From the NCBI RefSeq assembly GCF_001571265.1, contig NZ_BCTL01000007.1, forward strand, positions 62,001-126,000: a DNA stretch of 64,000 bases. Direction: 5' to 3'. Below, one piece after another: positions 34,293-46,617 of the stretch. The stretch is from Cedecea neteri NBRC 105707 = ATCC 33855 (GTDB lineage: Bacteria > Pseudomonadota > Gammaproteobacteria > Enterobacterales > Enterobacteriaceae). Within the stretch, counting starts at the first letter, position 1, and each line of letters begins with the position of its first letter. A program made the translations under genes and the position numbers. The notes below the pieces were generated by a model that did not search any database, was not told where the DNA came from, and was given only the letters and a program-made list of their open reading frames with translations.

Positions 34293-35356
34293 CGGGCAAA
34301 GCGAAGCGATTGATGGTGATGGCGGGTGGCACTGGCGGGCATGTTTTCCCGGGGCTGGCCGTAGCCCATCATCTTCAGGCTGAAGGATGGGATATTCGCT
34401 GGCTTGGTACTGCGGACCGTATGGAAGCCGATCTGGTCCCGAAAAACGGGATTGAGATCGACTTCATTCGTATTTCCGGCCTTCGTGGCAAGGGCGTAAA
34501 AGCCCTGTTGATGGCCCCGGTGCGTATTTTCAACGCATGGCGCCAGGCTCGCGCCATCATGAAGGCATGGAAACCTGATGTTGTGCTGGGCATGGGCGGC
34601 TATGTTTCCGGGCCGGGTGGTCTGGCTGCGTGGTCTCTTGGCATTCCCGTTGTCTTGCATGAACAGAATGGCATTGCCGGGCTGACGAATAAATGGCTGG
34701 CAAAGATCGCGACCAAGGTAATGCAAGCCTTCCCGGGTGCATTCCCTAAAGCTGACGTTGTTGGCAACCCGGTGCGGACCGATGTACTTGCATTACCGTC
34801 GCCACAGGTGCGTTTTGCCGGAAGAGAAGGCCCGGTTCGCGTGCTGGTTGTGGGAGGCTCTCAGGGGGCTCGCGTGCTGAACCAAATCATACCGCAGGTG
34901 GCTGGGCGTTTGGGGGATGCAGTGACTGTCTGGCACCAAACCGGAAAAGGCGGTCAGGCAGTCGTGCAGCAGGCTTATGCTGAAGCCGGCCAGCCTCAGC
35001 ATAAGGTCACCGAGTTTATTGATGATATGGCCGCAGCCTACGAATGGGCCGACGTTGTAGTTTGCCGCTCCGGGGCGTTAACGGTGAGTGAAATCGCGGC
35101 TGCAGGGTTACCTGCATTGTTCGTTCCGTTCCAGCACAAAGATCGGCAGCAGTACTGGAATGCGTTGCCGCTGGAGCAGGCTGGTGCCGCAAAAATACTG
35201 GAGCAACCGCAGTTCACCGTGGATGCCGTTACCCGTACCTTGGCCGGGTGGGACAGAGCAACGCTGCTGGCAATGGCCGAGCGGGCGCGTGCTGCTTCCA
35301 TCCCTGATGCAACTGAACGTGTAGCAAATGAAGTCAGCGCCGCAGCGCGCGCGTAA
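34289..35356 (+). CDS. murG: Lipid II synthase MurG
   Basis: Membrane-associated glycosyltransferase (GT-B fold, family 28) that adds GlcNAc to lipid I. 355 aa. Motifs: N-terminal glycine-rich loop [24 protein letters not shown]-like segment [37 protein letters not shown] and the C-terminal [18 protein letters not shown] with [13 protein letters not shown]. Starts 4 nt inside ftsW. Confidence 0.97.
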   Translation: MTGKAKRLMVMAGGTGGHVFPGLAVAHHLQAEGWDIRWLGTADRMEADLVPKNGIEIDFIRISGLRGKGVKALLMAPVRIFNAWRQARAIMKAWKPDVVLGMGGYVSGPGGLAAWSLGIPVVLHEQNGIAGLTNKWLAKIATKVMQAFPGAFPKADVVGNPVRTDVLALPSPQVRFAGREGPVRVLVVGGSQGARVLNQIIPQVAGRLGDAVTVWHQTGKGGQAVVQQAYAEAGQPQHKVTEFIDDMAAAYEWADVVVCRSGALTVSEIAAAGLPALFVPFQHKDRQQYWNALPLEQAGAAKILEQPQFTVDAVTRTLAGWDRATLLAMAERARAASIPDATERVANEVSAAARA

Positions 35357-35363
35357 TACTTGT

Positions 35364-35411
35364 GGGAGGCAAATTGCCCCCCGTAAATTTGATGTAATGG
35401 CGGCATGCCGC
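35364..35411 (+). other. Hairpins in the murG-murC gap
   Basis: GGGAGGC (35364-35370) pairs with GCCCCCC (35376-35382) with one mismatch, and GCGGCATGCCGC (35400-35411) is a perfect 12-nt palindrome just before the murC ribosome-binding site. This 70-nt gap is the only sizeable one between mraZ and ftsA. No T run, so read-through is expected; the structures may modulate mRNA processing or murC translation. Confidence 0.45.
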
Positions 35412-35426
35412 TTGCAGGTTTAGAGA

Positions 35427-36902
35427 ATGAATACACAACAACTGGCGAAACTGCGTTCAATCGTGCCCGAGATGCGTCGCGTCCGGCACATTCACTTTGT
35501 TGGCATCGGCGGCGCCGGTATGGGCGGTATTGCTGAAGTATTGGCTAACGAAGGTTACCAGATCAGCGGTTCCGATCTGGCGCCGAACCCGGTCACGCAA
35601 CAGTTGTCGGCACTGGGTGCCACGATTTATTTCAACCATCGTCCTGAAAACGTGCGTGATGCAAGCGTGGTTGTTGTTTCTACAGCGATTTCTGCGGATA
35701 ACCCGGAAATTGTCGCTGCCCATGAAGCGCGTATTCCGGTAATCCGCCGAGCCGAAATGCTGGCGGAACTGATGCGTTTCCGTCACGGCATTGCGATTGC
35801 GGGTACGCACGGCAAAACCACGACAACGGCGATGGTGTCCAGCATATACGCCGAAGCGGGCCTCGATCCTACGTTTGTCAATGGCGGTCTGGTTAAAGCA
35901 GCTGGGGTGCATGCGCGTTTGGGCAACAGTCGTTACCTGATTGCCGAGGCTGATGAAAGCGATGCATCGTTCCTGCATCTGCAGCCGATGGTCTCAATTG
36001 TGACCAATATCGAAGCCGATCATATGGATACTTACCAGGGCGACTTCGAAAATTTAAAGCAGACGTTTATTAATTTTCTGCACAACTTGCCGTTTTATGG
36101 ACGTGCGGTGATGTGCGTTGACGATCCGGTGATTCGTGAGCTTTTGCCTCGTGTGGGTCGTCAAATCACCACATATGGCTTTAGCGACGACGCGGATGTA
36201 CGCGTTGAAAATTATCAGCAGAAGGGCGCTCAGGGCTTTTTCACCATTGTGCGCCAGGACAAGCCTGAGATGCATGTAGTGCTGAATGCTCCGGGCCGCC
36301 ATAACGCGCTGAATGCGGCTGCCGCGGTTGCCGTCGCGACGGAAGAGGGTATCGAAGACGACGCCATTTTGCGGGCGCTCGAAAGTTTCCAGGGCACAGG
36401 GCGTCGTTTCGATTTCCTGGGCGAATATCCTCTGGCTCCGGTTAATGGCAAAGCGGGCACCGCGATGCTTGTGGACGATTATGGCCACCACCCAACGGAA
36501 GTGGATGCCACGATTAAGGCCGCGCGTGCCGGCTGGCCGGACAAAAATCTGGTGATGATTTTCCAGCCACACCGCTATACGCGTACGCGTGATTTGTATG
36601 ATGACTTTGCTGGGGTTCTGTCCCAGGTTGACTCCCTGGTAATGCTGGAAGTCTATCCTGCAGGTGAGGCACCTATTCCAGGAGCTGATAGCCGTTCTTT
36701 GTGCCGCACCATTCGTGGCCGTGGCAAAGTTGACCCCATTTTGGTTTCCGATCACGCGGAAGTGGCGGAAATTTTGGCGCCTGTTTTGACGGGAAATGAT
36801 TTGATTCTCGTTCAAGGTGCCGGGAATATCGGCAAAATCGCCCGAAACCTGGCTGAAATCAAGTTGCAGCCTCAAACTAAAGAGGAAGGGCGTCATGGCT
36901 GA
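35427..36902 (+). CDS. murC: UDP-MurNAc:L-alanine ligase MurC
   Basis: First amino-acid ligase of the pathway. 491 aa as in E. coli. Landmarks: [17 protein letters not shown] (UDP-binding), the ATP loop [37 protein letters not shown] and [13 protein letters not shown]. Overlaps ddlB by 8 nt. Confidence 0.97.
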   Translation: MNTQQLAKLRSIVPEMRRVRHIHFVGIGGAGMGGIAEVLANEGYQISGSDLAPNPVTQQLSALGATIYFNHRPENVRDASVVVVSTAISADNPEIVAAHEARIPVIRRAEMLAELMRFRHGIAIAGTHGKTTTTAMVSSIYAEAGLDPTFVNGGLVKAAGVHARLGNSRYLIAEADESDASFLHLQPMVSIVTNIEADHMDTYQGDFENLKQTFINFLHNLPFYGRAVMCVDDPVIRELLPRVGRQITTYGFSDDADVRVENYQQKGAQGFFTIVRQDKPEMHVVLNAPGRHNALNAAAAVAVATEEGIEDDAILRALESFQGTGRRFDFLGEYPLAPVNGKAGTAMLVDDYGHHPTEVDATIKAARAGWPDKNLVMIFQPHRYTRTRDLYDDFAGVLSQVDSLVMLEVYPAGEAPIPGADSRSLCRTIRGRGKVDPILVSDHAEVAEILAPVLTGNDLILVQGAGNIGKIARNLAEIKLQPQTKEEGRHG

Positions 36903-37815
36903 TAAGATCGCCGTTCTTCTGGGGGGCACCTCCGCTGAGCGTGAGGTTTCCCTGCAATCCGGCAGCGCGGTGCTGGCCGGGTTAAAAGAAGCAGGCATTG
37001 ATGCTCACGCGTTCGACCCGCAAAGCCAGTCGGTGCTCGAGCTGAAGGCTCAGGGCTTTGACAAAATTTTTATCGCGCTGCACGGTCGCGGTGGTGAAGA
37101 CGGCACTCTGCAGGGGCTACTGGAGTTTCTGGAACTGCCATATACCGGCAGTGGCGTGATGGCTTCGGCGATAACGATGGATAAGCTGCGCAGCAAACTG
37201 CTGTGGCAGGGCGCTGGTTTACCTGTGGCACCGTGGGTTGCCGTTAATCGCCAGGATATTGCTGCGAGCCTGAGCAGCGCGTTGGTTGAGCGTGTTACTG
37301 CGTTGGGGTTGCCGGTTATCGTCAAGCCGAGCCGGGAAGGTTCCAGCGTCGGTATGTCGAAGGTAGACAACGTAGAGGCACTGCCAGCGGCGCTTGAGCT
37401 TGCCTTTGAACATGATGAAGAAGTGCTGATTGAAAAGTGGTTGAGCGGCCCGGAGTATACGGTTGCGATTTTAGGCGATGAAATTTTACCGTCTATTCGC
37501 ATCCAACCCGCTGGAACCTTCTATGATTATGAAGCGAAGTATCTCTCTGATGAAACTCAATATTTCTGCCCTGGTGGATTAATTGAACAAAGAGAGCAGG
37601 AATTACAGGCATTAGTTCTGCAGGCGTGGCAGGTTCTTGGCTGCAGCGGCTGGGGCCGTGTAGATGTGATGCTGGATAGCGACGGGCAATTTTACCTGTT
37701 AGAAGTGAATACTTCTCCAGGGATGACCAGCCATAGCCTGGTGCCAATGGCGGCTCGCGAGGCGGGGATGAGCTTCTCACAATTAGTTGTACGTATTTTG
37801 GAACTGGCGGACTGA
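36895..37815 (+). CDS. ddlB: D-alanine:D-alanine ligase DdlB
   Basis: ATP-grasp enzyme that makes the D-Ala-D-Ala dipeptide for MurF. I chose the ATG at 36895 (306 aa, [20 protein letters not shown]), the E. coli length, within the murC 3' end. Motifs: [34 protein letters not shown] (ATP loop) and [17 protein letters not shown] (Mg and dipeptide binding). The Tyr of SVGM/Y-type discrimination loops is in the usual D-Ala-D-Ala context ([14 protein letters not shown]). ftsQ begins 1 nt after its stop. Confidence 0.96.
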   Translation: MADKIAVLLGGTSAEREVSLQSGSAVLAGLKEAGIDAHAFDPQSQSVLELKAQGFDKIFIALHGRGGEDGTLQGLLEFLELPYTGSGVMASAITMDKLRSKLLWQGAGLPVAPWVAVNRQDIAASLSSALVERVTALGLPVIVKPSREGSSVGMSKVDNVEALPAALELAFEHDEEVLIEKWLSGPEYTVAILGDEILPSIRIQPAGTFYDYEAKYLSDETQYFCPGGLIEQREQELQALVLQAWQVLGCSGWGRVDVMLDSDGQFYLLEVNTSPGMTSHSLVPMAAREAGMSFSQLVVRILELAD

Positions 37816-37816
37816 T

Positions 37817-38653
37817 ATGTCGCAGGCTGCACTGAACGCGCGTAATCGTGCCGAGGAAAATGCCAGCTCTCGGCGCAGCAACGGGTCCCGTCTGGCAGGG
37901 ATGATTTTCCTGTGTGCGGTACTGTTGAGCGTGTTTATCGGCGGCTGGATAGTGGTGGGCTGGATGGAAGATGCCCAGCGTTTGCCACTCTCCAGGCTGG
38001 TGGTGACCGGGGAGCGGCACTACACACGTAATGATGATATACGCCAGTCTATTCTGGCCCTGGGGCCTCCGGGTACTTTTATGACCCAGGATGTGAATAT
38101 CATCCAACAGCAGATAGAACGCTTGCCCTGGATCAAGCAGGCAAGCGTTAGAAAGCAGTGGCCGGACGAATTGAAGATTCATCTGGTTGAATATGTGCCG
38201 ATAGCACGTTGGAATGACCAGCATATGGTTGACGCGGAGGGAAATTCCTTCAGCGTACCAGCAGAGCGCACCAGCAAGCAGAACTTGCCGCTGCTTTCCG
38301 GTCCGGAAGGCAGCGAAAACGAAGTTCTGCAAGGTTACCGTGACATGGGTGTGGTGCTGGCGAAGGATAAGTTTACGTTGAAACAAGCGGCTATGACCGC
38401 TCGTCGCTCCTGGCAGTTGACGCTGAATAACGGCATTAAGCTCAACCTTGGTCGGGGCGATACGATGAAACGTCTGGATCGTTTTGTAGAACTGTACCCG
38501 GTTCTGCAGCAGCAGGCGCAGGCTGATAACAAACGGATCAGTTATGTCGACCTGCGATACGATTCAGGCGCCGCGGTAGGTTGGGAGGCTCTTCCTCCTC
38601 CGGTACCTAATCCGAATCAGCAACAGAATCAGGCACAGGCAGAACAACAATGA
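37817..38653 (+). CDS. ftsQ: Cell division protein FtsQ
   Basis: Bitopic divisome scaffold. I chose the ATG at 37817 (278 aa), matching the E. coli start MSQAALN. Short cytoplasmic tail, one membrane helix ([20 protein letters not shown]), a POTRA domain starting [20 protein letters not shown], and a beta domain ending near [15 protein letters not shown], the region that contacts FtsB. The C-terminal tail is Pro/Gln-rich. Overlaps ftsA by 4 nt. Confidence 0.95.
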   Translation: MSQAALNARNRAEENASSRRSNGSRLAGMIFLCAVLLSVFIGGWIVVGWMEDAQRLPLSRLVVTGERHYTRNDDIRQSILALGPPGTFMTQDVNIIQQQIERLPWIKQASVRKQWPDELKIHLVEYVPIARWNDQHMVDAEGNSFSVPAERTSKQNLPLLSGPEGSENEVLQGYRDMGVVLAKDKFTLKQAAMTARRSWQLTLNNGIKLNLGRGDTMKRLDRFVELYPVLQQQAQADNKRISYVDLRYDSGAAVGWEALPPPVPNPNQQQNQAQAEQQ

Positions 38654-39906
38654 TCAAGGCGACGGACAGAAAACTGGTAGTTGGACTGGAGATTGGCACC
38701 GCGAAGGTTGCCGCTTTAGTAGGGGAAGTTCTGCCCGACGGTATGGTCAATATTATTGGCGTGGGCAGTTGCCCTTCGCGTGGTATGGACAAAGGCGGAG
38801 TAAACGACCTCGAGTCGGTGGTTAAATGTGTTCAACGGGCGATTGACCAGGCTGAATTGATGGCAGACTGCCAGATATCTTCAGTTTACCTGGCGCTGTC
38901 CGGCAAGCATATCAGCTGCCAAAACGAGATAGGCATGGTGCCGATTTCGGAAGAGGAAGTGACGCAGGAAGATGTTGAAAATGTGGTGCATACGGCAAAA
39001 TCAGTGCGTGTTCGTGATGAGCACCGCGTTCTGCATGTGATTCCACAGGAATACGCTATTGATTACCAGGAAGGGATCAAAAATCCGGTAGGCCTGTCCG
39101 GTGTCCGTATGCAGGCGAAAGTGCATTTGATTACCTGCCATAACGATATGGCGAAAAACATCGTTAAAGCAGTTGAACGTTGTGGTTTGAAAGTTGACCA
39201 ATTAATTTTTGCCGGTCTGGCCGCAAGCTATGCGGTACTGACCGAAGATGAGCGCGAGCTGGGTGTCTGTGTTGTGGACATCGGCGGTGGTACCATGGAT
39301 ATGGCTGTCTATACCGGCGGTGCTTTGCGTCATACCAAAGTTATCCCCTATGCGGGGAACGTGGTGACCAGCGATATCGCCTACGCCTTCGGTACGCCAC
39401 CGAGCGACGCGGAAGCGATTAAAGTGCGTCATGGTTGTGCTCTGGGGTCTATTGTCGGGAAAGACGAGAACGTCGAAGTCCCGAGCGTTGGTGGACGTCC
39501 GCCGCGCAGCCTTCAGCGTCAGACGCTGGCCGAAGTGATTGAGCCCCGCTACACAGAGCTGCTCAACCTGGTCAACGAAGAGATTTTGCAGTTACAGGAA
39601 CAGCTTCGCCAGCAGGGTGTTAAACATCACCTGGCGGCGGGGATTGTGTTAACCGGCGGCGCGGCACAAATTGAAGGCCTGGCAGCCTGTGCTCAGCGTG
39701 TATTCCATACGCAGGTGCGTATCGGCCAGCCGTTGAATATTACTGGCCTTACTGATTATGCCCAGGAGTCGTATTACTCGACCGCAGTAGGGTTGCTGCA
39801 CTACGGGAAAGAGTCTCATCTCAGTGGTGAAGCAGAAGTGGAAAAAAGGACCTCTGTTGGCTCATGGTTTAAGCGACTGAACAGCTGGCTGAGAAAAGAA
39901 TTTTAA
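38650..39906 (+). CDS. ftsA: Cell division actin homologue FtsA
   Basis: Actin-like ATPase that tethers FtsZ to the membrane and recruits later divisome proteins. 418 aa, two fewer than E. coli. Actin-family phosphate loops: [16 protein letters not shown] at the N-terminus and [17 protein letters not shown] in the centre; [12 protein letters not shown]-type adenosine motif ([16 protein letters not shown]). The C-terminal amphipathic membrane-targeting helix is [14 protein letters not shown]. Starts 4 nt inside ftsQ. Confidence 0.97.
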   Translation: MIKATDRKLVVGLEIGTAKVAALVGEVLPDGMVNIIGVGSCPSRGMDKGGVNDLESVVKCVQRAIDQAELMADCQISSVYLALSGKHISCQNEIGMVPISEEEVTQEDVENVVHTAKSVRVRDEHRVLHVIPQEYAIDYQEGIKNPVGLSGVRMQAKVHLITCHNDMAKNIVKAVERCGLKVDQLIFAGLAASYAVLTEDERELGVCVVDIGGGTMDMAVYTGGALRHTKVIPYAGNVVTSDIAYAFGTPPSDAEAIKVRHGCALGSIVGKDENVEVPSVGGRPPRSLQRQTLAEVIEPRYTELLNLVNEEILQLQEQLRQQGVKHHLAAGIVLTGGAAQIEGLAACAQRVFHTQVRIGQPLNITGLTDYAQESYYSTAVGLLHYGKESHLSGEAEVEKRTSVGSWFKRLNSWLRKEF

Positions 39907-39915
39907 TTTTTATAA

Positions 39916-39940
39916 GAGACCGGAGACAATTAGCGGTCTC
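39916..39940 (+). other. Hairpin in the ftsA-ftsZ leader
   Basis: GAGACCG (39916-39922) and CGGTCTC (39934-39940) form a perfect 7-bp stem with an 11-nt loop, 30 nt before the ftsZ start. No T run follows. It could affect ftsA-ftsZ mRNA processing or ftsZ translation. Confidence 0.5.
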
Positions 39941-39969
39941 AGGCGACAGGCACAAAACGGAGAGAAACT

Positions 39970-41121
39970 ATGTTTGAACCTATGGAACTGACCAACGACG
40001 CGGTGATTAAAGTCATCGGCGTCGGTGGCGGCGGCGGTAATGCCGTTGAACACATGGTGCGTGAGCGCATCGAAGGCGTTGAATTCTTTGCGGTTAATAC
40101 TGACGCTCAGGCGCTGCGTAAAACGGCAGTTGGCCAGACGATCCAGATTGGTAATGGGATCACTAAAGGTCTGGGCGCAGGCGCAAATCCAGAAGTGGGT
40201 CGTAATGCTGCGGAAGAAGACCGTGAAGCTTTACGCGCTGCGCTGGATGGGGCAGACATGGTGTTTATCGCCGCAGGTATGGGCGGTGGTACCGGTACTG
40301 GCGCTGCACCTGTTGTTGCTGAAGTGGCTAAAGATTTGGGTATCCTGACCGTTGCCGTTGTGACTAAGCCTTTCAACTTCGAAGGTAAGAAGCGTATGGC
40401 ATTCGCTGAGCAGGGTATCGCTGAGCTGTCCAAGCACGTTGACTCCCTTATCACTATTCCGAACGACAAGCTGCTGAAAGTGCTGGGTCGTGGGATTTCT
40501 CTGCTTGACGCATTTGGTGCGGCAAACGACGTACTGAAAGGCGCGGTGCAGGGTATCGCCGAACTGATCACTCGTCCGGGCCTGATGAACGTTGACTTCG
40601 CGGACGTACGTACCGTGATGTCCGAAATGGGCTACGCGATGATGGGCTCTGGCGTTGCCAGCGGCGAAGACCGCGCGGAAGAAGCTGCAGAAATGGCTAT
40701 CTCCAGCCCACTGCTGGAAGACATTGACCTGTCTGGCGCTCGTGGCGTGCTGGTTAACATCACCGCTGGCTTCGACCTGCGCCTGGATGAGTTCGAAACC
40801 GTGGGTAACACCATTCGTGCGTTCGCGTCCGACAATGCAACCGTAGTTATCGGTACTTCTCTGGACCCAGAGATGAACGACGAGCTGCGCGTAACCGTTG
40901 TTGCTACCGGTATCGGCATGGACAAACGTCCTGAGATTACCCTGGTGACTAACAAGCAGGTACAGCAGCCGGTGATGGATCGCTACCAGCAGCACGGTAT
41001 GGCTCCGCTGACGCAAGAGCAAAAGCCGGCTGCTAAAGTGGTTAACGACAATACACCGCAGACGGCGAAAGAGCCTGATTATCTGGATATTCCAGCGTTC
41101 CTGCGTAAGCAAGCTGATTAA
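39970..41121 (+). CDS. ftsZ: Cell division tubulin homologue FtsZ
   Basis: GTPase that polymerises into the Z ring. 383 aa as in E. coli. N-terminal [17 protein letters not shown], tubulin signature [17 protein letters not shown] (about 106-122), T7-loop [11 protein letters not shown], and the conserved C-terminal peptide [14 protein letters not shown] that binds FtsA, ZipA and ZapD (ZapD is encoded at 46.6 kb). Preceded by GGAGAGAAACT, a good ribosome-binding site. Confidence 0.98.
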   Translation: MFEPMELTNDAVIKVIGVGGGGGNAVEHMVRERIEGVEFFAVNTDAQALRKTAVGQTIQIGNGITKGLGAGANPEVGRNAAEEDREALRAALDGADMVFIAAGMGGGTGTGAAPVVAEVAKDLGILTVAVVTKPFNFEGKKRMAFAEQGIAELSKHVDSLITIPNDKLLKVLGRGISLLDAFGAANDVLKGAVQGIAELITRPGLMNVDFADVRTVMSEMGYAMMGSGVASGEDRAEEAAEMAISSPLLEDIDLSGARGVLVNITAGFDLRLDEFETVGNTIRAFASDNATVVIGTSLDPEMNDELRVTVVATGIGMDKRPEITLVTNKQVQQPVMDRYQQHGMAPLTQEQKPAAKVVNDNTPQTAKEPDYLDIPAFLRKQAD

Positions 41122-41180
41122 GAATAAACCGGAAGTTGGGAATATTCGCTCTTTGTGCTAAACTGGCCTGCCGTTAGTGA

Positions 41181-42140
<960 letters not shown>

Positions 42141-42148
42141 CGCTTGAA

Positions 42149-42664
42149 TTAGCGATTACGACTGGTTTTGCTGGTACCCTCTCCGGCCAGTGAAGCCAGT
42201 CGTTCTATTGTTGCTCTTAATTTCTCCGGGCTACGTTTAGCCACCTCTCTCAACGCTTCCGCACTCTGCTTACTCAGTTGGCGATTCACTTCGTATTTCT
42301 CGGTCCCCGTCTGAGTGGTGTTTTCTTGAACAATTTCCTGCCCTTTTACCGCCAGCGAGGGATTAATCCTGATGTCGATTGATGTCAATGATGGTAAGAT
42401 TTGGGCGCGTAATGCACTCAGCAGCGTGGCTTGTTCATAGCGTAAGCGCATCAGCCAGCTGGCATTTGCGGTTTCAAGGACGAGAATGCCCTGACGGAAG
42501 TTGGCCACCCGGCACCAGGGATGCAGTGGAGCAGGCAAAATGCCTTTCACTGCCCGGTTAAGACGTAGCAGAGCGACGGCGCGTTGCTGAACGTTCTGCA
42601 GCATGCTTTCCTGGCCGGCATCGTCGAACAGATTTTCTAAAGATTGCGGGCGACTGTCGCGCAT
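42149..42664 (-). CDS. DUF721 / DciA-like protein
   Basis: 171-residue soluble protein with a DUF721 (DciA) domain at about 20-110, from QQRAVALLRLNRAVKG through HPWCRVANFRQGILVLETANASWLMRLRYE to LPSLTSIDI, cut here into short pieces; the C-terminal tail is charged. DciA loads the replicative helicase in bacteria that lack DnaC. E. coli K-12 has no gene here, whereas Salmonella and other enterics, as I recall, do. It converges on lpxC (8 nt apart) and is divergent from secM (22 nt). Whether it still has a replication role in a DnaC-using enterobacterium is unknown to me. Confidence 0.8.
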   Translation of the reverse strand: MRDSRPQSLENLFDDAGQESMLQNVQQRAVALLRLNRAVKGILPAPLHPWCRVANFRQGILVLETANASWLMRLRYEQATLLSALRAQILPSLTSIDIRINPSLAVKGQEIVQENTTQTGTEKYEVNRQLSKQSAEALREVAKRSPEKLRATIERLASLAGEGTSKTSRNR

Positions 42665-42686
42665 ACATTAAGCTCCGGCGGAAAAA

Positions 42687-43193
42687 GTGATTGGTATTCT
42701 AAATCGTTGGCGACAATTTGGCAGACGTTATTTCTGGCCGCATCTCCTGTTGGGGATGGTCGCGGCGAGTTTTGGCATGCCTGCGCTCAACGGTAACACA
42801 GAAACCGGCGTTCCCGCTGAAGCTTCCGCCAGCCGTCACGATTCGGTGCGTCAGCTGCGTTTCGATAGCCTTGTTCAGCTGCAAGAAAGCACCCGCCGTC
42901 CTTCCTTTAGTGTGGACTATTGGCACCAGCATGCAATCCGCACCGTTATCCGCCATCTTTCTTTTGCTATGGCACCTCAGGCTTTGCCTGTAGCACAGGA
43001 AAACGTACCTCTTCAGGCACAGCACCTTGCCCTGTTGGACACGCTTAGCGCGCTGTTAACGCAGGAAAGTAAACCTCCCGTTATTGTGCGCCAGACTGCG
43101 TTTAGGGCATCTCCTGCGGGAGACGTTTTCTGTACCGTGGTGTGGATCCGTCAGGTACAGGGCATCCGAGCAGGCCCGCTTCGCCTCAGCTAA
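42687..43193 (+). CDS. secM: Secretion monitor SecM (arrest peptide)
   Basis: Translation-arrest peptide that reports SecA activity and unmasks the secA ribosome-binding site when its own export stalls. 168 aa from a GTG at 42687, as in E. coli. Long N-terminal signal sequence ([20 protein letters not shown]). The C-terminal arrest motif is F148[16 protein letters not shown]164, which keeps the essential Phe, Trp-Ile and GIRAGP. It precedes secA by 63 nt, where the regulatory RNA hairpin should form. Confidence 0.93.
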   Translation: MIGILNRWRQFGRRYFWPHLLLGMVAASFGMPALNGNTETGVPAEASASRHDSVRQLRFDSLVQLQESTRRPSFSVDYWHQHAIRTVIRHLSFAMAPQALPVAQENVPLQAQHLALLDTLSALLTQESKPPVIVRQTAFRASPAGDVFCTVVWIRQVQGIRAGPLRLS

Positions 43194-43256
43194 TTCATCT
43201 TCCGAACTAACAACAATTTATTGACCGCACTGACGGCAGGCGTTTGAGAATTTATT

Positions 43257-45962
43257 ATGCTAATCAAATTATTAACTAAAGTTTTCGGTAGTCGTAACGA
43301 TCGTACCCTGCGCCGTATGCGCAAAGTTGTTTCCGTGATTAACAGCATGGAACCGCAAATGGAAAAGCTCACTGACGATGAGCTGAAGGCTAAAACCGGT
43401 GAGTTCCGCGCGCGCCTTGAAAAAGGTGAAGTGCTGGAAAATCTGATTCCGGAAGCTTTCGCCGTTGTTCGTGAAGCAAGTAAGCGCGTCTTCGGCATGC
43501 GTCATTTCGACGTACAGCTGCTGGGCGGCATGGTCCTGAACGATCGCTGCATCGCGGAAATGCGTACTGGTGAAGGTAAAACCCTGACCGCAACGCTGCC
43601 AGCTTACCTGAACGCACTGAGTGGCAAAGGTGTTCACGTTGTTACCGTGAACGACTATCTGGCCCAGCGTGACGCCGAAAACAACCGCCCTCTGTTTGAA
43701 TATCTGGGCCTGAGCGTAGGTATCAACCTGCCAGGCATGCCAGCTCCGGCTAAGCGTGAAGCTTACGCCGCGGACATCACCTACGGCACCAACAACGAAT
43801 ACGGTTTCGATTACCTCCGTGACAACATGGCTTTTAGCCCTGAAGAACGCGTGCAGCGTAAGCTTCACTATGCGCTGGTGGATGAAGTTGACTCCATTCT
43901 GATCGATGAAGCGCGTACGCCGCTGATCATCTCCGGCCCGGCCGAAGACAGCTCTGAACTGTACAAACGCGTGAACAAAATCATTCCGCACCTGCTGCGC
44001 CAGGAAAAAGAAGACTCCGACACCTTCCAGGGTGAAGGCCACTTCTCCGTGGATGAAAAATCTCGCCAGGTTAACCTGACCGAACGCGGTCTGGTGCTGA
44101 TTGAAGAGCTTTTGGTGCAAGAAGGCATGATGGAAGAAGGCGAGTCGCTGTACTCTCCTGCCAACATCATGTTGATGCACCACGTAACGGCGGCGCTGCG
44201 TGCTCACGCGCTGTTCACCCGTGACGTTGACTACATTGTTAAAGATGGCGAAGTTATCATCGTTGACGAACACACTGGCCGTACCATGCAGGGACGTCGT
44301 TGGTCAGATGGTCTTCACCAGGCCGTTGAAGCGAAAGAAGGCGTCGATATTCAGAATGAAAACCAGACGCTGGCGTCTATCACCTTCCAGAACTACTTCC
44401 GTCTTTACGAGAAGCTGGCGGGGATGACCGGTACTGCAGATACCGAAGCGTTTGAATTTAGCTCCATTTATAAGCTCGACACCATCGTTGTACCGACCAA
44501 CCGCCCAATGATCCGTAAAGATATGCCGGATCTGGTCTACATGACCGAGTTGGATAAAATTGGCGCTATTATCGAAGACATTAAAGAGCGTACCGCGAAT
44601 GGCCAGCCTGTGCTGGTGGGGACCATCTCCATCGAGAAATCTGAAGTGGTTTCTCATGAGCTGACCAAAGCCGGTATTAAGCACAACGTACTGAACGCTA
44701 AGTTCCACGCTAACGAAGCGGGTATTGTTGCTCAGGCGGGCTATCCTGCAGCGGTAACCATCGCCACTAATATGGCAGGTCGTGGTACGGATATCGTGCT
44801 GGGTGGCAGCTGGCAGGAAGAGATTGCCGAACTGGATGATCCAACGCCAGAACAAATTGCCCAAATTAAAGCGGACTGGAAGGTTCGCCACGATGCAGTA
44901 CTGGCTTCTGGTGGTCTGCATATTATCGGTACCGAGCGTCATGAATCTCGCCGTATCGATAACCAGCTGCGTGGCCGTTCTGGTCGCCAGGGCGATGCCG
45001 GTTCTTCCCGTTTCTACCTGTCGATGGAAGATGCCCTGATGCGTATCTTCGCTTCAGATCGCGTGTCCAACATGATGCGTAAGCTGGGCATGAAGCCGGG
45101 TGAAGCTATCGAACACCCGTGGGTGACCAAGGCTATTGCCAACGCACAGCGTAAAGTCGAAAGCCGTAACTTTGATATTCGTAAACAGCTGCTGGAATAC
45201 GATGACGTTGCGAACGATCAGCGTCGTGCAATCTACACCCAGCGTAATGAGTTGCTCGACGTTAGCGACGTGAGCGAAACCATCGCCAGCATTCGTGAAG
45301 ACGTCTTCAAAGTCACTATCGATGCGCATATTCCGCCTCAGTCTCTGGAAGAAATGTGGGACGTAGAAGGTCTGGAAGAACGCCTGAAAAACGACTTTGA
45401 TCTCGAGATGCCAATCAAAGAATGGCTGGATAAAGAGCCAGAGCTGCACGAAGAAACGCTGCGTGAACGTATTCTGCAGACGGCAATTGAGCTTTATCAG
45501 CGCAAAGAAGAAGTTGTCGGGGCTGAAATGATGCGCCACTTCGAAAAAGGCGTGATGTTGCAAACGTTGGATTCCCTGTGGAAAGAGCACCTGGCGGCAA
45601 TGGACTACCTGCGTCAGGGCATCCACCTGCGTGGTTATGCGCAGAAAGATCCGAAGCAGGAATATAAGCGCGAATCCTTCTCCATGTTTGCCGCGATGCT
45701 GGAATCACTGAAATATGAAGTGATCAGCACTCTGAGCAAAGTTCAGGTGCGTATGCCGGAAGAAGTCGAAGCGATGGAGCAGCAGCGTCGTGAAGAAGCC
45801 GAGCGTCTGGCACGTATGCAGCAGCTTAGCCATGTGGATGATGAAACTCAGGCCGCACAGTCGCTGGCAGCAGAAACTGGCGATCGTAAAGTGGGGAGGA
45901 ACGATCCTTGCCCATGCGGTTCCGGTAAAAAATACAAACAGTGCCATGGCCGTCTAAGCTAA
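43257..45962 (+). CDS. secA: Preprotein translocase ATPase SecA
   Basis: Motor ATPase of the Sec export pathway. 901 aa, as in E. coli. Starts [21 protein letters not shown]. Walker A in [14 protein letters not shown] (~102-115), [16 protein letters not shown] (Walker B), second helicase lobe [15 protein letters not shown] and [17 protein letters not shown]. The C-terminal zinc and SecB-binding tail is [17 protein letters not shown]. Controlled by SecM arrest; followed by a terminator. Confidence 0.98.
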   Translation: MLIKLLTKVFGSRNDRTLRRMRKVVSVINSMEPQMEKLTDDELKAKTGEFRARLEKGEVLENLIPEAFAVVREASKRVFGMRHFDVQLLGGMVLNDRCIAEMRTGEGKTLTATLPAYLNALSGKGVHVVTVNDYLAQRDAENNRPLFEYLGLSVGINLPGMPAPAKREAYAADITYGTNNEYGFDYLRDNMAFSPEERVQRKLHYALVDEVDSILIDEARTPLIISGPAEDSSELYKRVNKIIPHLLRQEKEDSDTFQGEGHFSVDEKSRQVNLTERGLVLIEELLVQEGMMEEGESLYSPANIMLMHHVTAALRAHALFTRDVDYIVKDGEVIIVDEHTGRTMQGRRWSDGLHQAVEAKEGVDIQNENQTLASITFQNYFRLYEKLAGMTGTADTEAFEFSSIYKLDTIVVPTNRPMIRKDMPDLVYMTELDKIGAIIEDIKERTANGQPVLVGTISIEKSEVVSHELTKAGIKHNVLNAKFHANEAGIVAQAGYPAAVTIATNMAGRGTDIVLGGSWQEEIAELDDPTPEQIAQIKADWKVRHDAVLASGGLHIIGTERHESRRIDNQLRGRSGRQGDAGSSRFYLSMEDALMRIFASDRVSNMMRKLGMKPGEAIEHPWVTKAIANAQRKVESRNFDIRKQLLEYDDVANDQRRAIYTQRNELLDVSDVSETIASIREDVFKVTIDAHIPPQSLEEMWDVEGLEERLKNDFDLEMPIKEWLDKEPELHEETLRERILQTAIELYQRKEEVVGAEMMRHFEKGVMLQTLDSLWKEHLAAMDYLRQGIHLRGYAQKDPKQEYKRESFSMFAAMLESLKYEVISTLSKVQVRMPEEVEAMEQQRREEAERLARMQQLSHVDDETQAAQSLAAETGDRKVGRNDPCPCGSGKKYKQCHGRLS

Positions 45963-45977
45963 GGTCTGACAAAATCA

Positions 45978-46005
45978 AAAAGGCGCAGCTTACTGCGCCT
46001 TTTTT
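45978..46005 (+). terminator. Rho-independent terminator of secA
   Basis: AAGGCGCAG and CTGCGCCTT pair with a 4-nt loop (45980-46001) and are followed by Ts, 17 nt after the secA stop. mutT starts 20 nt downstream, so its expression may depend on read-through or a nearby promoter. Confidence 0.88.
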
Positions 46006-46024
46006 ACGCATGGAGTTTGAGAAT

Positions 46025-46414
46025 ATGAAGCAACTGCAAATCGCCGCCGGTATTATCCGTAATCAGCAAGGTGAAATTTTTATCACGCAACGCGCAGCCG
46101 ATGCACACATGGCGAATAAATGGGAATTCCCCGGTGGGAAGATTGAAGCCGGTGAGTCTCCGGAACAGGCGGTGATCCGCGAGCTACAGGAAGAAACCGG
46201 TATTGTGGTGCAAAGTACCAGCCTGTTTGAAACCCTGGAATATCAGTTTCCCGATCGCCAAATTTCACTGTGGTTTTATCTGGTTGAGCAGTGGGAAGGG
46301 GAGCCCTGGGGAAAAGAAGGGCAACCTGGGCGCTGGATTGCTCAAGGGGAGCTCATTGCCGACGAGTTTCCGCCAGCCAACGAGCCCGTTATTTTAAAAC
46401 TGCTGAACGCTTAG
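46025..46414 (+). CDS. mutT: 8-oxo-dGTP diphosphatase MutT
   Basis: Nudix hydrolase that removes 8-oxo-dGTP and so prevents A:T to C:G transversions. I chose the ATG at 46025 (129 aa, [13 protein letters not shown]), the E. coli length; an earlier ATG at 45941 lies inside the secA end. The 23-residue Nudix box runs from G38 to I60, with the catalytic REL-QEE core (R52, E53, E56, E57). Overlaps yacG by 4 nt, convergently. Confidence 0.96.
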   Translation: MKQLQIAAGIIRNQQGEIFITQRAADAHMANKWEFPGGKIEAGESPEQAVIRELQEETGIVVQSTSLFETLEYQFPDRQISLWFYLVEQWEGEPWGKEGQPGRWIAQGELIADEFPPANEPVILKLLNA

Positions 46415-46608
46415 CGCTCCTGCTCTTCGCTCCAGCCTTCGCTTTCAGAGAGGTCGCCGCTGCTCGGAATACGTTTTTCCTCTGCGGCCCATTCTCCAAG
46501 GTCTATAAGCTGGCAGCGTTTGCTGCAGAATGGCCGATATGGGCTGCTCTCGTTCCAGATAACGGCTTTACCGCAGCCTGGACAATTGACGATAGTCTCT
46601 TCGCTCAT
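46411..46608 (-). CDS. yacG: DNA gyrase inhibitor YacG (zinc protein)
   Basis: 65-residue zinc-binding protein that inhibits DNA gyrase by binding GyrB in E. coli. Four zinc cysteines: C9, C12, C28 and C32 (CPGC...CSKRC). The C-terminal acidic tail is disordered. Same length as E. coli. Downstream of zapD in a minus-strand operon coaE-zapD-yacG. Confidence 0.95.
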   Translation of the reverse strand: MSEETIVNCPGCGKAVIWNESSPYRPFCSKRCQLIDLGEWAAEEKRIPSSGDLSESEGWSEEQER

Positions 46609-46617
46609 GTTTATTCC

